Positions 15,732 to 24,527 of a stretch of 64,000 bases of DNA are shown here, in pieces (within the stretch, counting starts at the first letter, position 1; every line of letters starts with the position of its first letter). The stretch comes from Candidatus Manganitrophus sp. Lineage in GTDB: Bacteria > Nitrospirota > Nitrospiria > SBBL01 > Manganitrophaceae. The DNA is taken from the NCBI GenBank assembly GCA_028865235.1, contig CP114561.1, positions 3,678,001 to 3,742,000 of the forward strand, given 5' to 3'. Under the pieces are notes generated by a model, which searched no databases, was not told the origin of the DNA, and saw only the letters and a list, made by a program, of their open reading frames with translations. The translations under genes were made by a program, and so were the position numbers.

Positions 15732-16811
15732 ATGTTTGCGCAACTTTTTACCCCAACTCAGTATTTCTTCAACGTTTATGCGATTCCGATGTTCGCGGCG
15801 GCTGCCGCCACGTTTTTATTCGGAGTGGCTGTCCTGGTCCATGAGCGGGGAAGCAGGGTCGGCCGGCTTTTTTTCTACATGACCTTCATGGGGGGTGTTT
15901 GGCTTTTCTCCTTTTCCTGGATGTACTCCGCCGTCGCGGAGGAGGTCGCCCTGGCTTGGGCGAAGGCCGGATATCTGGCGGTGACGTTCCTCCCTTCCCT
16001 CATTTATGACTTCTCCATCGTTTCCCTTCACCTGGAATATCAGCGGCGAGTTTGGAGACGAATCAGCTGGTCTTTCTCCGCGCTCTTTGCGCTGGCGGTT
16101 CTTTTGTCCGATCTCCTTGTCGGAGGAGTCTATGCCTATTGGTGGGGTTATTATCCCAAGGTGGCTTGGCTGAGCATCCCTTTTCTGCTCTTTTTCTTCG
16201 GGATTATGTTTTTGAGCCTTTGGGAATATGACGGTCAATTTCGCAATGCGGTCCCGAGCGTCCATCGGGAGCGGACCAAATCTTTTCTGAAAGCGTTTGG
16301 GGTCGGCTATTTCGCCTCATTCGATTTCCTGGCGAATTATGGCGTTCCGCTTTATCCCTTCGGTTATATCCCGATCTTCATTTTTTCCTGATCATGGCCA
16401 AAACAATCCGCCGGTACCGGTTGATCGATATGTCGCCCGGTCTTGCCGCCGGTCGGATCGTCTCGCCGACGGCCGACTTTCTCATCGTTTGCGATGCGGA
16501 AGGGACAATTCAACGTGTGAATCGGACGACCTGTGCGACGCTCGGCTACTCGGAAAGAGAGCTGATCGGAAAACCGGTCGGCTCCCTCGTGTGGCGCTCT
16601 TCCGGACTGGAAGAACGGATTCGAGCGGTCGTCAGGGGGAATCTCATTGGGGGATGAGAAGATGCTTTTCTGCGGGAGAGAAGGGGGAACGGTTGAACTT
16701 CGCGTCTCCTTCTCCCCATTAGGGGACAGGGAGTTTCTCCCGACCGGCGTGGTGATTATCGGACGGGAGCCGTCGGAGGGTGGCGCTCCAGAGACGCCGG
16801 TGGGGCAGTAA
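15732..16811 (+). CDS. 7TM membrane sensor with C-terminal PAS domain, no kinase; frameshifted
   Basis: The first ~220 residues contain about seven hydrophobic helices in the pattern of the histidine-kinase N-terminal 7TM region, ending ...GYIPIFIF. The frame then breaks in a T run (16381-16387); the continuation (LIMAKTIRRYRLIDMSPG) leads to a PAS fold (PTADFLIVCDAEGTIQRVNRTT, GYSERELIGKPVG). A second break in a G run at about 16650 leads to ...GDREFLPTGVVIIGREPSE and a stop at 16811. Corrected, the gene is ~359 residues: membrane sensor plus PAS, with no HisKA, HATPase, GGDEF or other output. It may act as a partner protein, or the output domain may have been lost. Its 3' end overlaps the convergent gene. 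Confidence 0.7.
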
Positions 16812-17475
16812 GCCGGCGGAAGGCTATTGTCCGGGCGTTTTGGGCGCGGGGGGGACTTGCAGGACCCTTGGGGGCATCGGGCGGGGCGGTGATCTTTTTG
16901 TAATCGGAAGGGACCTCGAAGAGAGCGGGGTCGAGCTTCTGAACCTGGATGTTTGTCAACTGGACCAGGACGTGTTCGCCTTCTCTGAAGAACTCCTGGC
17001 GGATCGGGGCGTTGTTCAGGTCGATCGCCTCCCAGGCGAAACTGATCCGTTTGTTTCCCTCTTTGTCTCTCCAGGTCATCTTAAACTTGTTGGTCGGGCG
17101 TCCGGCGACGTTTTCCTTCGCAACGAAGACCTTCTCGATCTTTACGTCCGACTTCGGAGAAAAGGGATCGACCGGATTCTCCCCCCCGACCGTCTCCACG
17201 TACATTTTCTCATTCGGCATCAGCATCCAGAAAACCGGCGGCCGTTTATCTCCCCGCGAGATGTGGACGACGCTTCTCCCGGCGTTATTGATCTCCACCC
17301 GAAGCTGTTTTTGTCTGGAGTAGACCTTGGCCGGAAAGATCTGGGCGTTCTCTCCGATCTCTCCCAGGCTGATGGTGATGTACTGATCGGCAATAAAGTC
17401 GGCTCGGGCGGCCCTGGCGGCCAGAACGAGAACGAAAATAATGCATAAGCTGATTACGTTTCGTAGATGATTCAT
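16756..17475 (-). CDS. Secreted protein, DUF4412/lipoprotein-sorting-like
   Basis: Start at 17475 (MNHLRNVISLCIIF), giving a clear signal peptide with AARA-DF cleavage around residue 26. The mature part is a beta-rich domain (RVEINNAGRSVVHISRGDK, FWMLMPNEKMYVET, PTNKFKMTWRDKEGNKRI, LFEVPSDYKKI) that resembles the DUF4412/LolA-like fold used for envelope proteins. The last ~30 residues run antisense into the 7TM-PAS gene; a C7 homopolymer near 16850 suggests the true product ends at about 16828 (...PAPKTPGQ) in another frame, which would remove the overlap. Confidence 0.75.
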   Translation of the reverse strand: MNHLRNVISLCIIFVLVLAARAARADFIADQYITISLGEIGENAQIFPAKVYSRQKQLRVEINNAGRSVVHISRGDKRPPVFWMLMPNEKMYVETVGGENPVDPFSPKSDVKIEKVFVAKENVAGRPTNKFKMTWRDKEGNKRISFAWEAIDLNNAPIRQEFFREGEHVLVQLTNIQVQKLDPALFEVPSDYKKITAPPDAPKGPASPPRAQNARTIAFRRLTAPPASLERHPPTAPVR

Positions 17476-17586
17476 ATCGATTTCTCTCCAGCCGGGTAAC
17501 CTACCATCTTTTATTTCAAAAGGCAACGGGCGGGAAACGGCTGTTTTTCGCATCTACTATTTAGGTAATAACATTGAATTATTTCA

Positions 17587-17616
17587 TTGACAATGCGGAT
17601 CGATAAATTGTATATT
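17587..17616 (+). promoter_or_regulatory. Sigma-70-type promoter
   Basis: TTGACA (17587-17592), 18-base spacer, TATATT (17611-17616), leaving a 5' leader of about 70 bases before the lipoprotein gene. The surrounding region is AT-rich. Confidence 0.65.
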
Positions 17617-17692
17617 GCGGACCGCTGATTCAAGGAAGATAATGCCAATCCATTTGACGAAAACATAACACCTACAACAACGGAGACGAACA

Positions 17693-18849
17693 ATGGTTAA
17701 TATAAAAAAGGTCGGAGCAACATTCGGAATGCTGGTTTCATTGGCATTTCTCATTCACGGTTGTGGTGGAGGCGGAGGGGGGGAGGCGGAGGAAATAATA
17801 ATCAGAACGCTGCGCCCGCCGCGCAAGCTGCCGGCAGCGCTTCAAAAGCGGTCTCTACGGCCCTGAATCTCGCCATCAACGGGATGAACGGAACAGTCCC
17901 GTCTTTCAAGCCGGGAGGAGCGGCCTCCATCAGTGACGCGGCTCAGGTCAGCAAGGCGTTGAAGGCCTTCAAGTCTGCGGTCGCCAATCGGAAAGCGCGA
18001 CGAGCTCTCTCAAGGGACGAGGAGTTCGACTGCGAAGTCAGCGGGAAATTCAGAATAACAACAGAGGATCATGACAACGAGGATCCGTTGGATGATACAA
18101 CGACCACGACTTACACAGATTGTTCGGATTCCGAAGGCAGCGTTACTAACGGCTCTCTTGTAATGACGCTTGGAGGTGACCTCTTCTCATTTAACTATAA
18201 CGACTACGTCATCCGCACCACGTTCTCAGGGGCCGTTTCTGAAATCGTTTTTGATGGGGGATTTTCCTTCGAGTCGGTTAATGGCGACTGCGGCATGGAA
18301 AGCGCCACCATGATCGATGATCTCAGCTTTACCACCAAATTTGACCAGGCCGGAGACGGTACCTTTGAGGTGAATAGTTCGTTTGCCACCAATATGACCA
18401 TGGCCCTGGCACAGGCATTTGCCGAAGACTGCACCCCGGGTGCAAACACCATGACTCTCAACGGCGGAACCACCTCCACCAACAATGTCGATTCGGAGAG
18501 TGAGGTTGTCACCTTCACCGATTTCACAATGGTCATGACCCCCGCCACCCGAGAGATCAACGGTGTAGAGACGAATGGAGATATCCTTTCCCTCAATGGA
18601 ACGATCGAGGTCTCGTCGAGCTGCACCGACGCGACGACTTTCACGATCAGCACTCCGGCCGGGGAGGAGCCTTTCGTTCCCGAGGACGGCTCTTGCCCGG
18701 TGGATGGGAAATTCATCATCACCAACGGCGGCAACACCGTCGCCGTGATCTACACCTCGACCGGTGGTGTTCAGATTGATGAGGGCAACAACGGCTCTAT
18801 CGATGATACCTTCGCCAGCTGCGACGATGCGGAAGGAATTTGCACTTAG
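17693..18849 (+). CDS. Hypothetical lipoprotein, frameshifted in a Gly-coding G run
   Basis: ATG at 17693 begins a lipoprotein signal peptide (MVNIKKVGATFGMLVSLAF) with lipobox LIHG-C. A run of G-rich codons (17764-17795) carries a frameshift; the product continues as GGGNNNQNAAPAAQAAG and on to 18849. The mature ~360-residue part is Thr/Ser/Asp/Gly-rich, with many beta-strand-like stretches and several regularly spaced cysteines (DCEVSGKF, TYTDCSDSEG, GDCGMES, EDCTPG, SSCTDAT, GSCPVDGKF). I do not recognise a family. It is probably an outer-membrane or periplasmic beta-sandwich protein. Followed by a terminator. Confidence 0.75.
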
Positions 18850-18872
18850 ATAAGGACCATTGGCATATCAGG

Positions 18873-18903
18873 GCGCCCCGGTGAAAGCTGGGGCGCTTTT
18901 TTT
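18873..18903 (+). terminator. Rho-independent terminator
   Basis: GCGCCCC (18873-18879) pairs with GGGGCGC (18890-18896), loop GGTGAAAGCT, followed by seven T. Confidence 0.9.
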
Positions 18904-19010
18904 GTCTCCTTCACTGATACTATTTTCCTTCATGCCGTACCGTTCCTTATAAGTCATTGATTCCTCACCGCGATTTTAGTATCATCAGAAAAACAGATCG
19001 GAGGGGAACA

Positions 19011-20435
19011 ATGATTCCGGAACATCCGTTTTGGATCGGGGGGAAGTGGCGCAAATCGGCGGAGAAGCTGGAGGTTGTCAATCCGTACAATCATCAGACG
19101 ATCGGGGTGACGTATTCTGCCTCGGCGGAGGATGTGGAGACGGCCCTCGCTTCAGCGACGCAGGCCTTCCAGGAGATGCGGCGGATGCCGGCCTTTCGCC
19201 GGGGGGAGATTCTCCATCAGATTTCGGAGGGGCTGAAATCTCGTCGAGAAGAAGTTGCGCGGACAATGACGTTGGAGTCGGGGAAGCCGATCGCCGACGC
19301 CCGCGGCGAGGTCAACCGCGCCGTCAGCACCTTTCAGATCGCCTCAGAGGAGGCGAAGCGAATCGAAGGGGAGCTCCTTCCGCTCGATCTGATGCCCGGA
19401 TCGGAAGGAAGGGTCGGCATCACACGGAGATTCCCAATTGGCCCCATCGTCGGCATCTCGCCGTTTAACTTTCCTCTTAATCTCGTCGCCCACAAAATCG
19501 CCCCGGCGCTCGCCGCGGGGAATACGATCCTGCTGAAGCCGGCCCCGAAGACGCCATTGACGGCCCTGCTCCTGGCGGAGATCATCGCGTCGGTGGGCGT
19601 TCCCGACGGGGCGGTCAACGTCTTTCTCTGCGGGAATGAACTGGCCGAAAAGATGGTTCTCGATCCGCGGGTCAAGATGCTCAGTTTCACCGGGAGCGCC
19701 GCGGTCGGTTGGATGCTGAAAGAGAAGGCGAACAAGAAACGGGTTGTCCTGGAATTGGGGGGGAACGCCGGGGTCATTATCCACTCCGATGCCGATCTCG
19801 ATTATGCCGCCAAACGCTGCGCCGTCGGCGGGTTCTCCTATGCCGGCCAGGTCTGCATTTCGGTCCAACGGATTTTTGTTCAGGAACAGATCTACTCCCG
19901 CTTCTCGAGTCTTTTTGCAGAGCAGGCGAAGGGGTTGCAGGTTGGCGATCCGATCGATGAGAAGACGGCGATGGGGCCGATGATCGACCTCAAGGCGGCG
20001 GAGCGCGCCGAACGCTGGATTCAGGAGGCGGTCTCGCAGGGGGCGAAGATCCTGACCGGCGGAAAACGATCGGGGACATTGCTGGAGCCGACCGTGTTGA
20101 CCGAAACGACCCCCCAGATGCAGGTGAACTGCCAGGAGGTCTTCGCGCCGATCGTGACGATGGCCCCCTACCGAAAGCTGGAAGAGGCGATTGCCCGGAT
20201 TAATCAATCCCCCTATGGATTACAGGCCGGCCTCTTTGTGAGGGACATCAAAGAGACCTTCCATGCATTCGAAGAGATCGAAGTGGGCGGCCTGATCGTC
20301 AACGACGTCCCTACCTACCGGGTCGATCACATGCCTTACGGCGGCCTCAAGGAGTCGGGGGTCGGCCGCGAAGGGGTTCGTTACGCCATCGAGGAGATGA
20401 CCGACCTGAAGCTGATGGCCCTGAATCTTAAATGA
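19011..20435 (+). CDS. NAD(P)-dependent aldehyde dehydrogenase
   Basis: 474 residues of the ALDH superfamily, uninterrupted. It shows the oxyanion Asn segment SPFNFPLNL, the catalytic Glu in LELGGNAGVI, the nucleophile Cys in YAGQVCISVQ and the C-terminal PYGGLKESGVGREG. The subgroup is close to small-aldehyde/lactaldehyde/non-phosphorylating glyceraldehyde-3-phosphate dehydrogenases, but the substrate is not readable from sequence. Start ATG 19011 behind GGAGGGGAACA. Position just before pyruvate kinase suggests a role in central carbon flow, an inference from context. Confidence 0.9.
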   Translation: MIPEHPFWIGGKWRKSAEKLEVVNPYNHQTIGVTYSASAEDVETALASATQAFQEMRRMPAFRRGEILHQISEGLKSRREEVARTMTLESGKPIADARGEVNRAVSTFQIASEEAKRIEGELLPLDLMPGSEGRVGITRRFPIGPIVGISPFNFPLNLVAHKIAPALAAGNTILLKPAPKTPLTALLLAEIIASVGVPDGAVNVFLCGNELAEKMVLDPRVKMLSFTGSAAVGWMLKEKANKKRVVLELGGNAGVIIHSDADLDYAAKRCAVGGFSYAGQVCISVQRIFVQEQIYSRFSSLFAEQAKGLQVGDPIDEKTAMGPMIDLKAAERAERWIQEAVSQGAKILTGGKRSGTLLEPTVLTETTPQMQVNCQEVFAPIVTMAPYRKLEEAIARINQSPYGLQAGLFVRDIKETFHAFEEIEVGGLIVNDVPTYRVDHMPYGGLKESGVGREGVRYAIEEMTDLKLMALNLK

Positions 20436-20508
20436 AGGAGGAAGGGCGCGGGAGAGAAGAAAGAGCGCGACAATCTCATTCGACGATTCCGCCCTGAATA
20501 AATCTATC

Positions 20509-21921
20509 GTGACAACGCCAAGACGCGCCAAAATTGTTTGCACCCTCGGGCCCGCGACCCGTTCCGAAGAAATGATCTCCCGCCTGATCGGCGCCGGAGC
20601 CGATGTGATCCGGCTGAACTTTTCTCACGGTCTTCATGAAGAACATGGGGCGGCGATCCGGCACATTCGACGGATCTCGGAGAAGAAGGGGAAGCCGGTC
20701 GCCATCCTTCAAGACCTTCAGGGGCCGAAGGTTCGCGTCGGCCCCTTAAAAGAGAAGTCGATTCAACTCAAACGGGGGAAACTTCTGACGATCTTGCCGA
20801 GGGCGATCCCGGGAACGGAAGAAGCGATTTCCACGACCCATCCGGAGTTACACAAAAAGGTCCGGCCGGGCGATGCCATCATGATGAACGACGGCGCGAT
20901 CGAGCTTCGCGTCCTCCGGATCGAGGATGAAAAGATCGTCTGCCGTGTTATCGGCGGGGGAACGCTTCAGGCTTACAAGGGAATCAATGTGCCGGGCCGG
21001 GATTTGGGCTTTCCCTCTCTCACCGCAAAGGACCGCGCCGATCTCAAATTCGGTCTTGCGCATGGGGTCGACTTTGTCGCCCTCTCCATGGTCCGGCGAG
21101 CCGAGGATCTTCTGACGATCAAGCGGTTGATCCTGCGGGAGAAGAAAGATGTTCCGGTGATCGCCAAGCTGGAGAAGCCGGCGGCGATCGAGTGCACTGG
21201 ACGAGATCCTGGCCGTCACCGACGCGGTGATGGTGGCGCGCGGCGACCTCGGCGTCGAGATGCCGGCCGAGCAGGTGCCGGCGCTCCAGAAGCGCATCGT
21301 CCGCGCCGGCCGCAAGCTCGGCAAGCCGGTGATCGTGGCCACGCAGATGCTGGAGTCGATGGTCAGCGCCCCGGTTCCCACCCGTGCCGAAGCCTCCGAC
21401 GTGGCCACGGCGATCTTCGACGGCGCCGATGCGGTGATGCTTTCGGCAGAGTCGGCGTCGGGGAATTATCCGATAGAGTCGGTCAAGACGATGGCCCGGA
21501 TAATCGTCGCCGCCGAAAGACGGGCGCCGGTGATGGACCGCCGTCTTCAGCAGGGACTCTCCGTGGCGCGGGCGGTCAGCTCCGCGGCCTGCCAGCTCGC
21601 CTGGCAGATGAGCGCGAAGGCGATCGTCACCTCCACCCTCACCGGAGGGGCGGCCCTTCGACTTTCCAAATACCGGCCGACGAATCCGATCCTTGCTTTT
21701 ACCCCCCATCCCGAGATCGAGCGCCGGATGAGCCTCTACTGGGGGTCACGCCGCGTCGGATGCCGCTGCTGAAAAATACCGATGATATCTTCAAGGAGTT
21801 TATCCACGCCGTCACCCAGAGCAAAGAGGTGAAGCGGGGAGATCTGTTGGTGATGGTTTCGAAATCTCCCTGGGTCGGCTCGACGATCAATGATCTCATC
21901 AAGGTCCATCAAATCGAATAA
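20509..21921 (+). CDS. pyk: Pyruvate kinase, frameshifted
   Basis: GTG start at 20509 ([17 protein letters not shown]). Typical A domain ([13 protein letters not shown] [25 protein letters not shown]), B domain, the Mg/substrate segment [12 protein letters not shown], and [21 protein letters not shown]. The C domain ends ...[23 protein letters not shown]. Frame changes at about 21195 and about 21750 split the gene; both are single-base and the domains are complete. Between about 21195 and 21440 the codons turn strongly GC-ending compared with either side, as if this patch came from another genome. Enzyme: phosphoenolpyruvate plus ADP to pyruvate plus ATP, last step of glycolysis. Confidence 0.92.
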   Translation: MTTPRRAKIVCTLGPATRSEEMISRLIGAGADVIRLNFSHGLHEEHGAAIRHIRRISEKKGKPVAILQDLQGPKVRVGPLKEKSIQLKRGKLLTILPRAIPGTEEAISTTHPELHKKVRPGDAIMMNDGAIELRVLRIEDEKIVCRVIGGGTLQAYKGINVPGRDLGFPSLTAKDRADLKFGLAHGVDFVALSMVRRAEDLLTIKRLILREKKDVPVIAKLEKPAAIECTGRDPGRHRRGDGGARRPRRRDAGRAGAGAPEAHRPRRPQARQAGDRGHADAGVDGQRPGSHPCRSLRRGHGDLRRRRCGDAFGRVGVGELSDRVGQDDGPDNRRRRKTGAGDGPPSSAGTLRGAGGQLRGLPARLADEREGDRHLHPHRRGGPSTFQIPADESDPCFYPPSRDRAPDEPLLGVTPRRMPLLKNTDDIFKEFIHAVTQSKEVKRGDLLVMVSKSPWVGSTINDLIKVHQIE

Positions 21922-22291
21922 GAGGACTCCGATCACTCCGTTTGAAGTTCAAAAGAAATTGAATGAGGTTTCCTGTCCCGCCTGCGGAGAAACCAAGTTT
22001 CAGGTCGCGCACGTGGAAGGAAACCCGGGGGAAGCGCACTTCGAAGCGGTCTGCCGGCGGTGCGGCTTGAAGATGCGGGTCGTGGTGATTCCCCGTGGGG
22101 TGATCGAAGAGATTGAAGCGATGGCGCCGCCGGAAGAACGGCAGGTCCTCGAAGCCAAATGCCCTTTCTGCAGCGGCATCGGGGCCCGATTCAATTTCCG
22201 CTGCCACCTGGAGAGCGGCGTCGATTACGACGTGGTCACCTGCCGTCACTGCCGCCGGGCGTACAAAGAGCCGGTTGCCCCCGCCGCGTAG
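21890..22291 (+). CDS. Zinc-ribbon protein of unknown function
   Basis: Contains two probable zinc ribbons: CPACG ... CRRCG (residues ~29-56) and CPFCSG ... CRHCRR (residues ~89-120). The only ATG in frame is at 21890 and overlaps the end of pyruvate kinase by 32 bases; a later TTG (near 21959) is possible. About 130 residues, no signal peptide. I do not recognise the family. A bidirectional terminator follows. Confidence 0.7.
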   Translation: MISSRSIKSNKRTPITPFEVQKKLNEVSCPACGETKFQVAHVEGNPGEAHFEAVCRRCGLKMRVVVIPRGVIEEIEAMAPPEERQVLEAKCPFCSGIGARFNFRCHLESGVDYDVVTCRHCRRAYKEPVAPAA

Positions 22292-22326
22292 AGGGCGATG
22301 AAGAATCAAACAGGATAGAATAAAAC

Positions 22327-22359
22327 AAAAAGCCCCAAGGTTTTGCCTTGGGGCTTTTT
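22327..22359. terminator. Bidirectional Rho-independent terminator
   Basis: AGCCCCAAGG (22331-22340) pairs with CCTTGGGGCT (22346-22355) with A tract on the left and T tract on the right. It serves both the zinc-ribbon gene (plus) and the convergent cold-shock gene (minus). Confidence 0.92.
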
Positions 22360-22377
22360 GTTTGCTAATCGGAGTGA

Positions 22378-22578
22378 TTAGGCTTTTGACACGTTCGCCG
22401 CCTGTGGTCCTTTCGCGCCAGTAGTGACCTCAAATGTTACTTCCTGTCCTTCTTCGAGAGACTTGAAACCTTCTCCCTGAATGGCAGTGAAGTGAACGAA
22501 GATGTCGTTACCATCTTCCTGGGTGATGAAACCGTAACCTTTGCTGGCGTTGAACCACTTTACACGACCTTTTGGCAT
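22378..22578 (-). CDS. Cold-shock protein, CspA family
   Basis: 66 residues, full-length [16 protein letters not shown] holds RNP1 (KGYGFI) and DIFVHF is RNP2. Binds single-stranded nucleic acid as an RNA chaperone. It starts behind AAGGAGGA-like sequence. The promoter lies about 125 bases upstream, giving the long leader usual for csp genes. Confidence 0.95.
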   Translation of the reverse strand: MPKGRVKWFNASKGYGFITQEDGNDIFVHFTAIQGEGFKSLEEGQEVTFEVTTGAKGPQAANVSKA

Positions 22579-22710
22579 TTTACGAACTCCTCCTTGATTT
22601 GGTGATGACCGGGCTTACTACCCGTCGATAGCAAATATTTTGCTTGAGCGACAAGCCAACCGTCGGGTCGGATCATCACGGCCTTGCAAAAACATTTGCG
22701 TTGGCTGGAT

Positions 22711-22738
22711 TCTATAATAAGCCCGGAAAACGTGTCAA
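22711..22738 (-). promoter_or_regulatory. Promoter of the cold-shock gene with long 5' leader
   Basis: On the minus strand TTGACA (22738-22733) and TATAGA (22716-22711) with 16-base spacing. The expected start near 22704 leaves ~125 untranslated bases, comparable to the regulatory leaders of other csp mRNAs; I see no specific cold-box. Confidence 0.6.
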
Positions 22739-22815
22739 GCATTTTTTTGTCGTGTTATTGGCATCCGGTCTATCCCCGCTCCAAAATGGGCGGAGGATGA
22801 TTTCGATTTCCCTTT

Positions 22816-22844
22816 TTGACAATCTTTCTCGTCTACGGTATCTT
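22816..22844 (+). promoter_or_regulatory. Promoter of the CBS-domain gene
   Basis: TTGACA (22816-22821), 17-base spacer, TATCTT (22839-22844), 37 bases before the start codon. Confidence 0.6.
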
Positions 22845-22881
22845 TAAAACCGTTTCCGAACGCAAGAAAAGGAGGACGACG

Positions 22882-23274
22882 ATGGTGCCGGTGAAGATGG
22901 TGATGTCCAAGAAAATTCTTAAGGTCCGACGGGGAACGAAGATAAAAAAGGTCGCCGAATTGATGCGGGACAAGCGGGTCGGAAGCATTCTCGTCTCCGA
23001 CGGGAACAAGAGTTACGCCGGGATCGTCACCGATGCCGACGTGGTTCGACGCTTGGTGGCCGACGGTCTCGATCCGGAGACCACGCCGGTGGAGAAGGTG
23101 ATGACCACCCCTCTTCTCGCGATCGAAGCCGACCGCTCGGTCGTCGACGCAAACGATATCATGGATCAAGAGCACATCCGCCATCTCGGCGTCATCGAGA
23201 ATGGAAAAATCATCGGTGTCCTTTCGGTGAGAGATCTGCTGAGACACGTGTATGGCGGGTGGGGATTTGTTTAA
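22882..23274 (+). CDS. CBS-domain pair protein
   Basis: 130 residues forming a Bateman module: two CBS motifs (VGSILVSDGNKSYAGIVTDAD and IRHLGVIENGKIIGVLSVRD) each ending in the typical T/S-x-x-D. Start ATG 22882 behind AAGGAGGACGACG. No other domain. Such stand-alone proteins bind adenosyl ligands and act as energy sensors; partner unknown. Confidence 0.9.
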   Translation: MVPVKMVMSKKILKVRRGTKIKKVAELMRDKRVGSILVSDGNKSYAGIVTDADVVRRLVADGLDPETTPVEKVMTTPLLAIEADRSVVDANDIMDQEHIRHLGVIENGKIIGVLSVRDLLRHVYGGWGFV

Positions 23275-23275
23275 A

Positions 23276-23369
23276 GACAATTAGGAATCGTTCAATGAGG
23301 AATTGGGAATCAAAGTAAAAAGACCTGGTTTTCAATTCCTCATTCCACATTCCTCATTCGTAATTGTCA
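23276..23369. repeat. Intergenic imperfect inverted repeat
   Basis: The ends GACAATTAGGAAT (23276-23288) and ATTCGTAATTGTC (23357-23369) are inverted copies with one mismatch, and the inside holds further degenerate GAGGAATTG/CAATTCCTC and ATTCCTCATTC units. It fills the space between convergent genes and touches the stop region of the hydrolase. It may act as a terminator or be a dispersed extragenic repeat. Confidence 0.6.
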
Positions 23370-24527
23370 CTTATTGAACGGCTCGGCGTAGCCGGTCATC
23401 TCGATATAACCTTTCCCCTCGATCGACTTCCCCTCCTTTGTTCCCTGAAAGCGGCTGGCCCCTTCCCAATAGGCGACGCGGGTGCTTTTTGACGTGATCA
23501 GCTCTTGGTCCTCCAGGAGCGGCTCCGATGTGAGGGTCAGCTTTTCGGAAGGGATCTCGATCCGCCAGGCCACCGGATACTCCCCGCCGCTCTTCTTGCT
23601 CGTCCAATTCCGCAGCGGCGTGAGGGTGAATGCATCGGCGGTGAGGTGCCGGGCCGTTCCGTCGGGCTCAACGATCGTTCCGCCGGAGAAGGGATCTTTT
23701 CCCCCTCGATCGTCCGAATTTGATAAGAGCATCACCTCTCGCCCATTTTCAAGCTGGATCGAGAACCAGTCCCATCCGGCCTGATTTTTATTCAGCATGC
23801 TGCTGCTGAATTCGTGGTCCATCCAGCTCAATCCCGAAACCGACCGCTCTTTTCCATCGATCGAGAGAGTTCCCTTCGTTTGCAGCCGTGTGAAGGAGAG
23901 GTAGTGCGACGCCTGTCCCGGCTCGCCCCCTTTCCGACTGATCCCGTCGGTTCCATGGATGACGAGTGTTTTTTCGGGAGCAAGGATCAGATCGATCTTC
24001 CAGCTTCCTCCCTCGCCCTCTTCCGCCTCCGCCTGAAGGTGAATGGTCCCGTCCGATTCTTGAGCCGCCCGCCATCGATCGATCCAAACCTCCAATCGAT
24101 CCTGCTGCGCGCCCGCCTTTCCAATCGCCTCCCGGCTGATCTTATCTGTATTTAAGAACCGCTTCCCTTCGCCGTCGGTCAAAGCGAAGTGGGCGAAGTA
24201 AAGGTCCCGGATGGCCCACTGGGAGGGGTTCTTCTCGGTTTGAGGTCGATCGACCCCACGCCGGAAGAAGGTCAGCTCATAGCCGTACGCCTTGCCGTCC
24301 GCCGTCAGATTTCCGGTGAAGTACCACCACTCGGTTTTGAAATTCGGATGCGCGCCATGGTCTCTCGGAAAGGAGAAGCGATAGCCCGGCGCGGCCGTCT
24401 CGAATGGCCTAGAAGAAAGAGCGGCCACCTGCCGCTCCGCCGCATCGGAAGCGGCCAGGAAGAAAAGAAGGAGAATCAAGATTGTAGGGGCGTATTGCAA
24501 TACGCCCCTACGCATCGTTTTATTCAT
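23367..24527 (-). CDS. Secreted AttH/CrtC-like hydrolase (COG5621-type)
   Basis: 386 residues with an N-terminal signal peptide (ILILLLFFLAASDAAE). The mature part has the lipocalin-like double domain of the predicted secreted hydrolases: FPRDHGAHPNFKTEWWYFTG, YGYELTFFRRGV, FAHFALTD, and the conserved VSGLSWMDHEFSS and GWDWFSIQL. Known neighbours of this family are MacB/LolD-type ABC exporters, exactly as here: it overlaps the permease gene by 8 bases and is the last gene of the minus-strand operon. The signal-peptide coding part contains a perfect 28-bp palindrome (24484-24511). Substrate unknown. Confidence 0.85.
   Translation of the reverse strand: MNKTMRRGVLQYAPTILILLLFFLAASDAAERQVAALSSRPFETAAPGYRFSFPRDHGAHPNFKTEWWYFTGNLTADGKAYGYELTFFRRGVDRPQTEKNPSQWAIRDLYFAHFALTDGEGKRFLNTDKISREAIGKAGAQQDRLEVWIDRWRAAQESDGTIHLQAEAEEGEGGSWKIDLILAPEKTLVIHGTDGISRKGGEPGQASHYLSFTRLQTKGTLSIDGKERSVSGLSWMDHEFSSSMLNKNQAGWDWFSIQLENGREVMLLSNSDDRGGKDPFSGGTIVEPDGTARHLTADAFTLTPLRNWTSKKSGGEYPVAWRIEIPSEKLTLTSEPLLEDQELITSKSTRVAYWEGASRFQGTKEGKSIEGKGYIEMTGYAEPFNK
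24484..24511. repeat. Perfect 28-bp palindrome inside a coding region
   Basis: Left arm GTAGGGGCGTATTG (24484-24497) is followed immediately by its exact reverse complement (24498-24511). It encodes RRGVLQYAPT of the hydrolase signal peptide. The 'GTAGGGGCG' arm resembles palindromic elements that occur dispersed in many environmental bacterial genomes. Confidence 0.9.
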
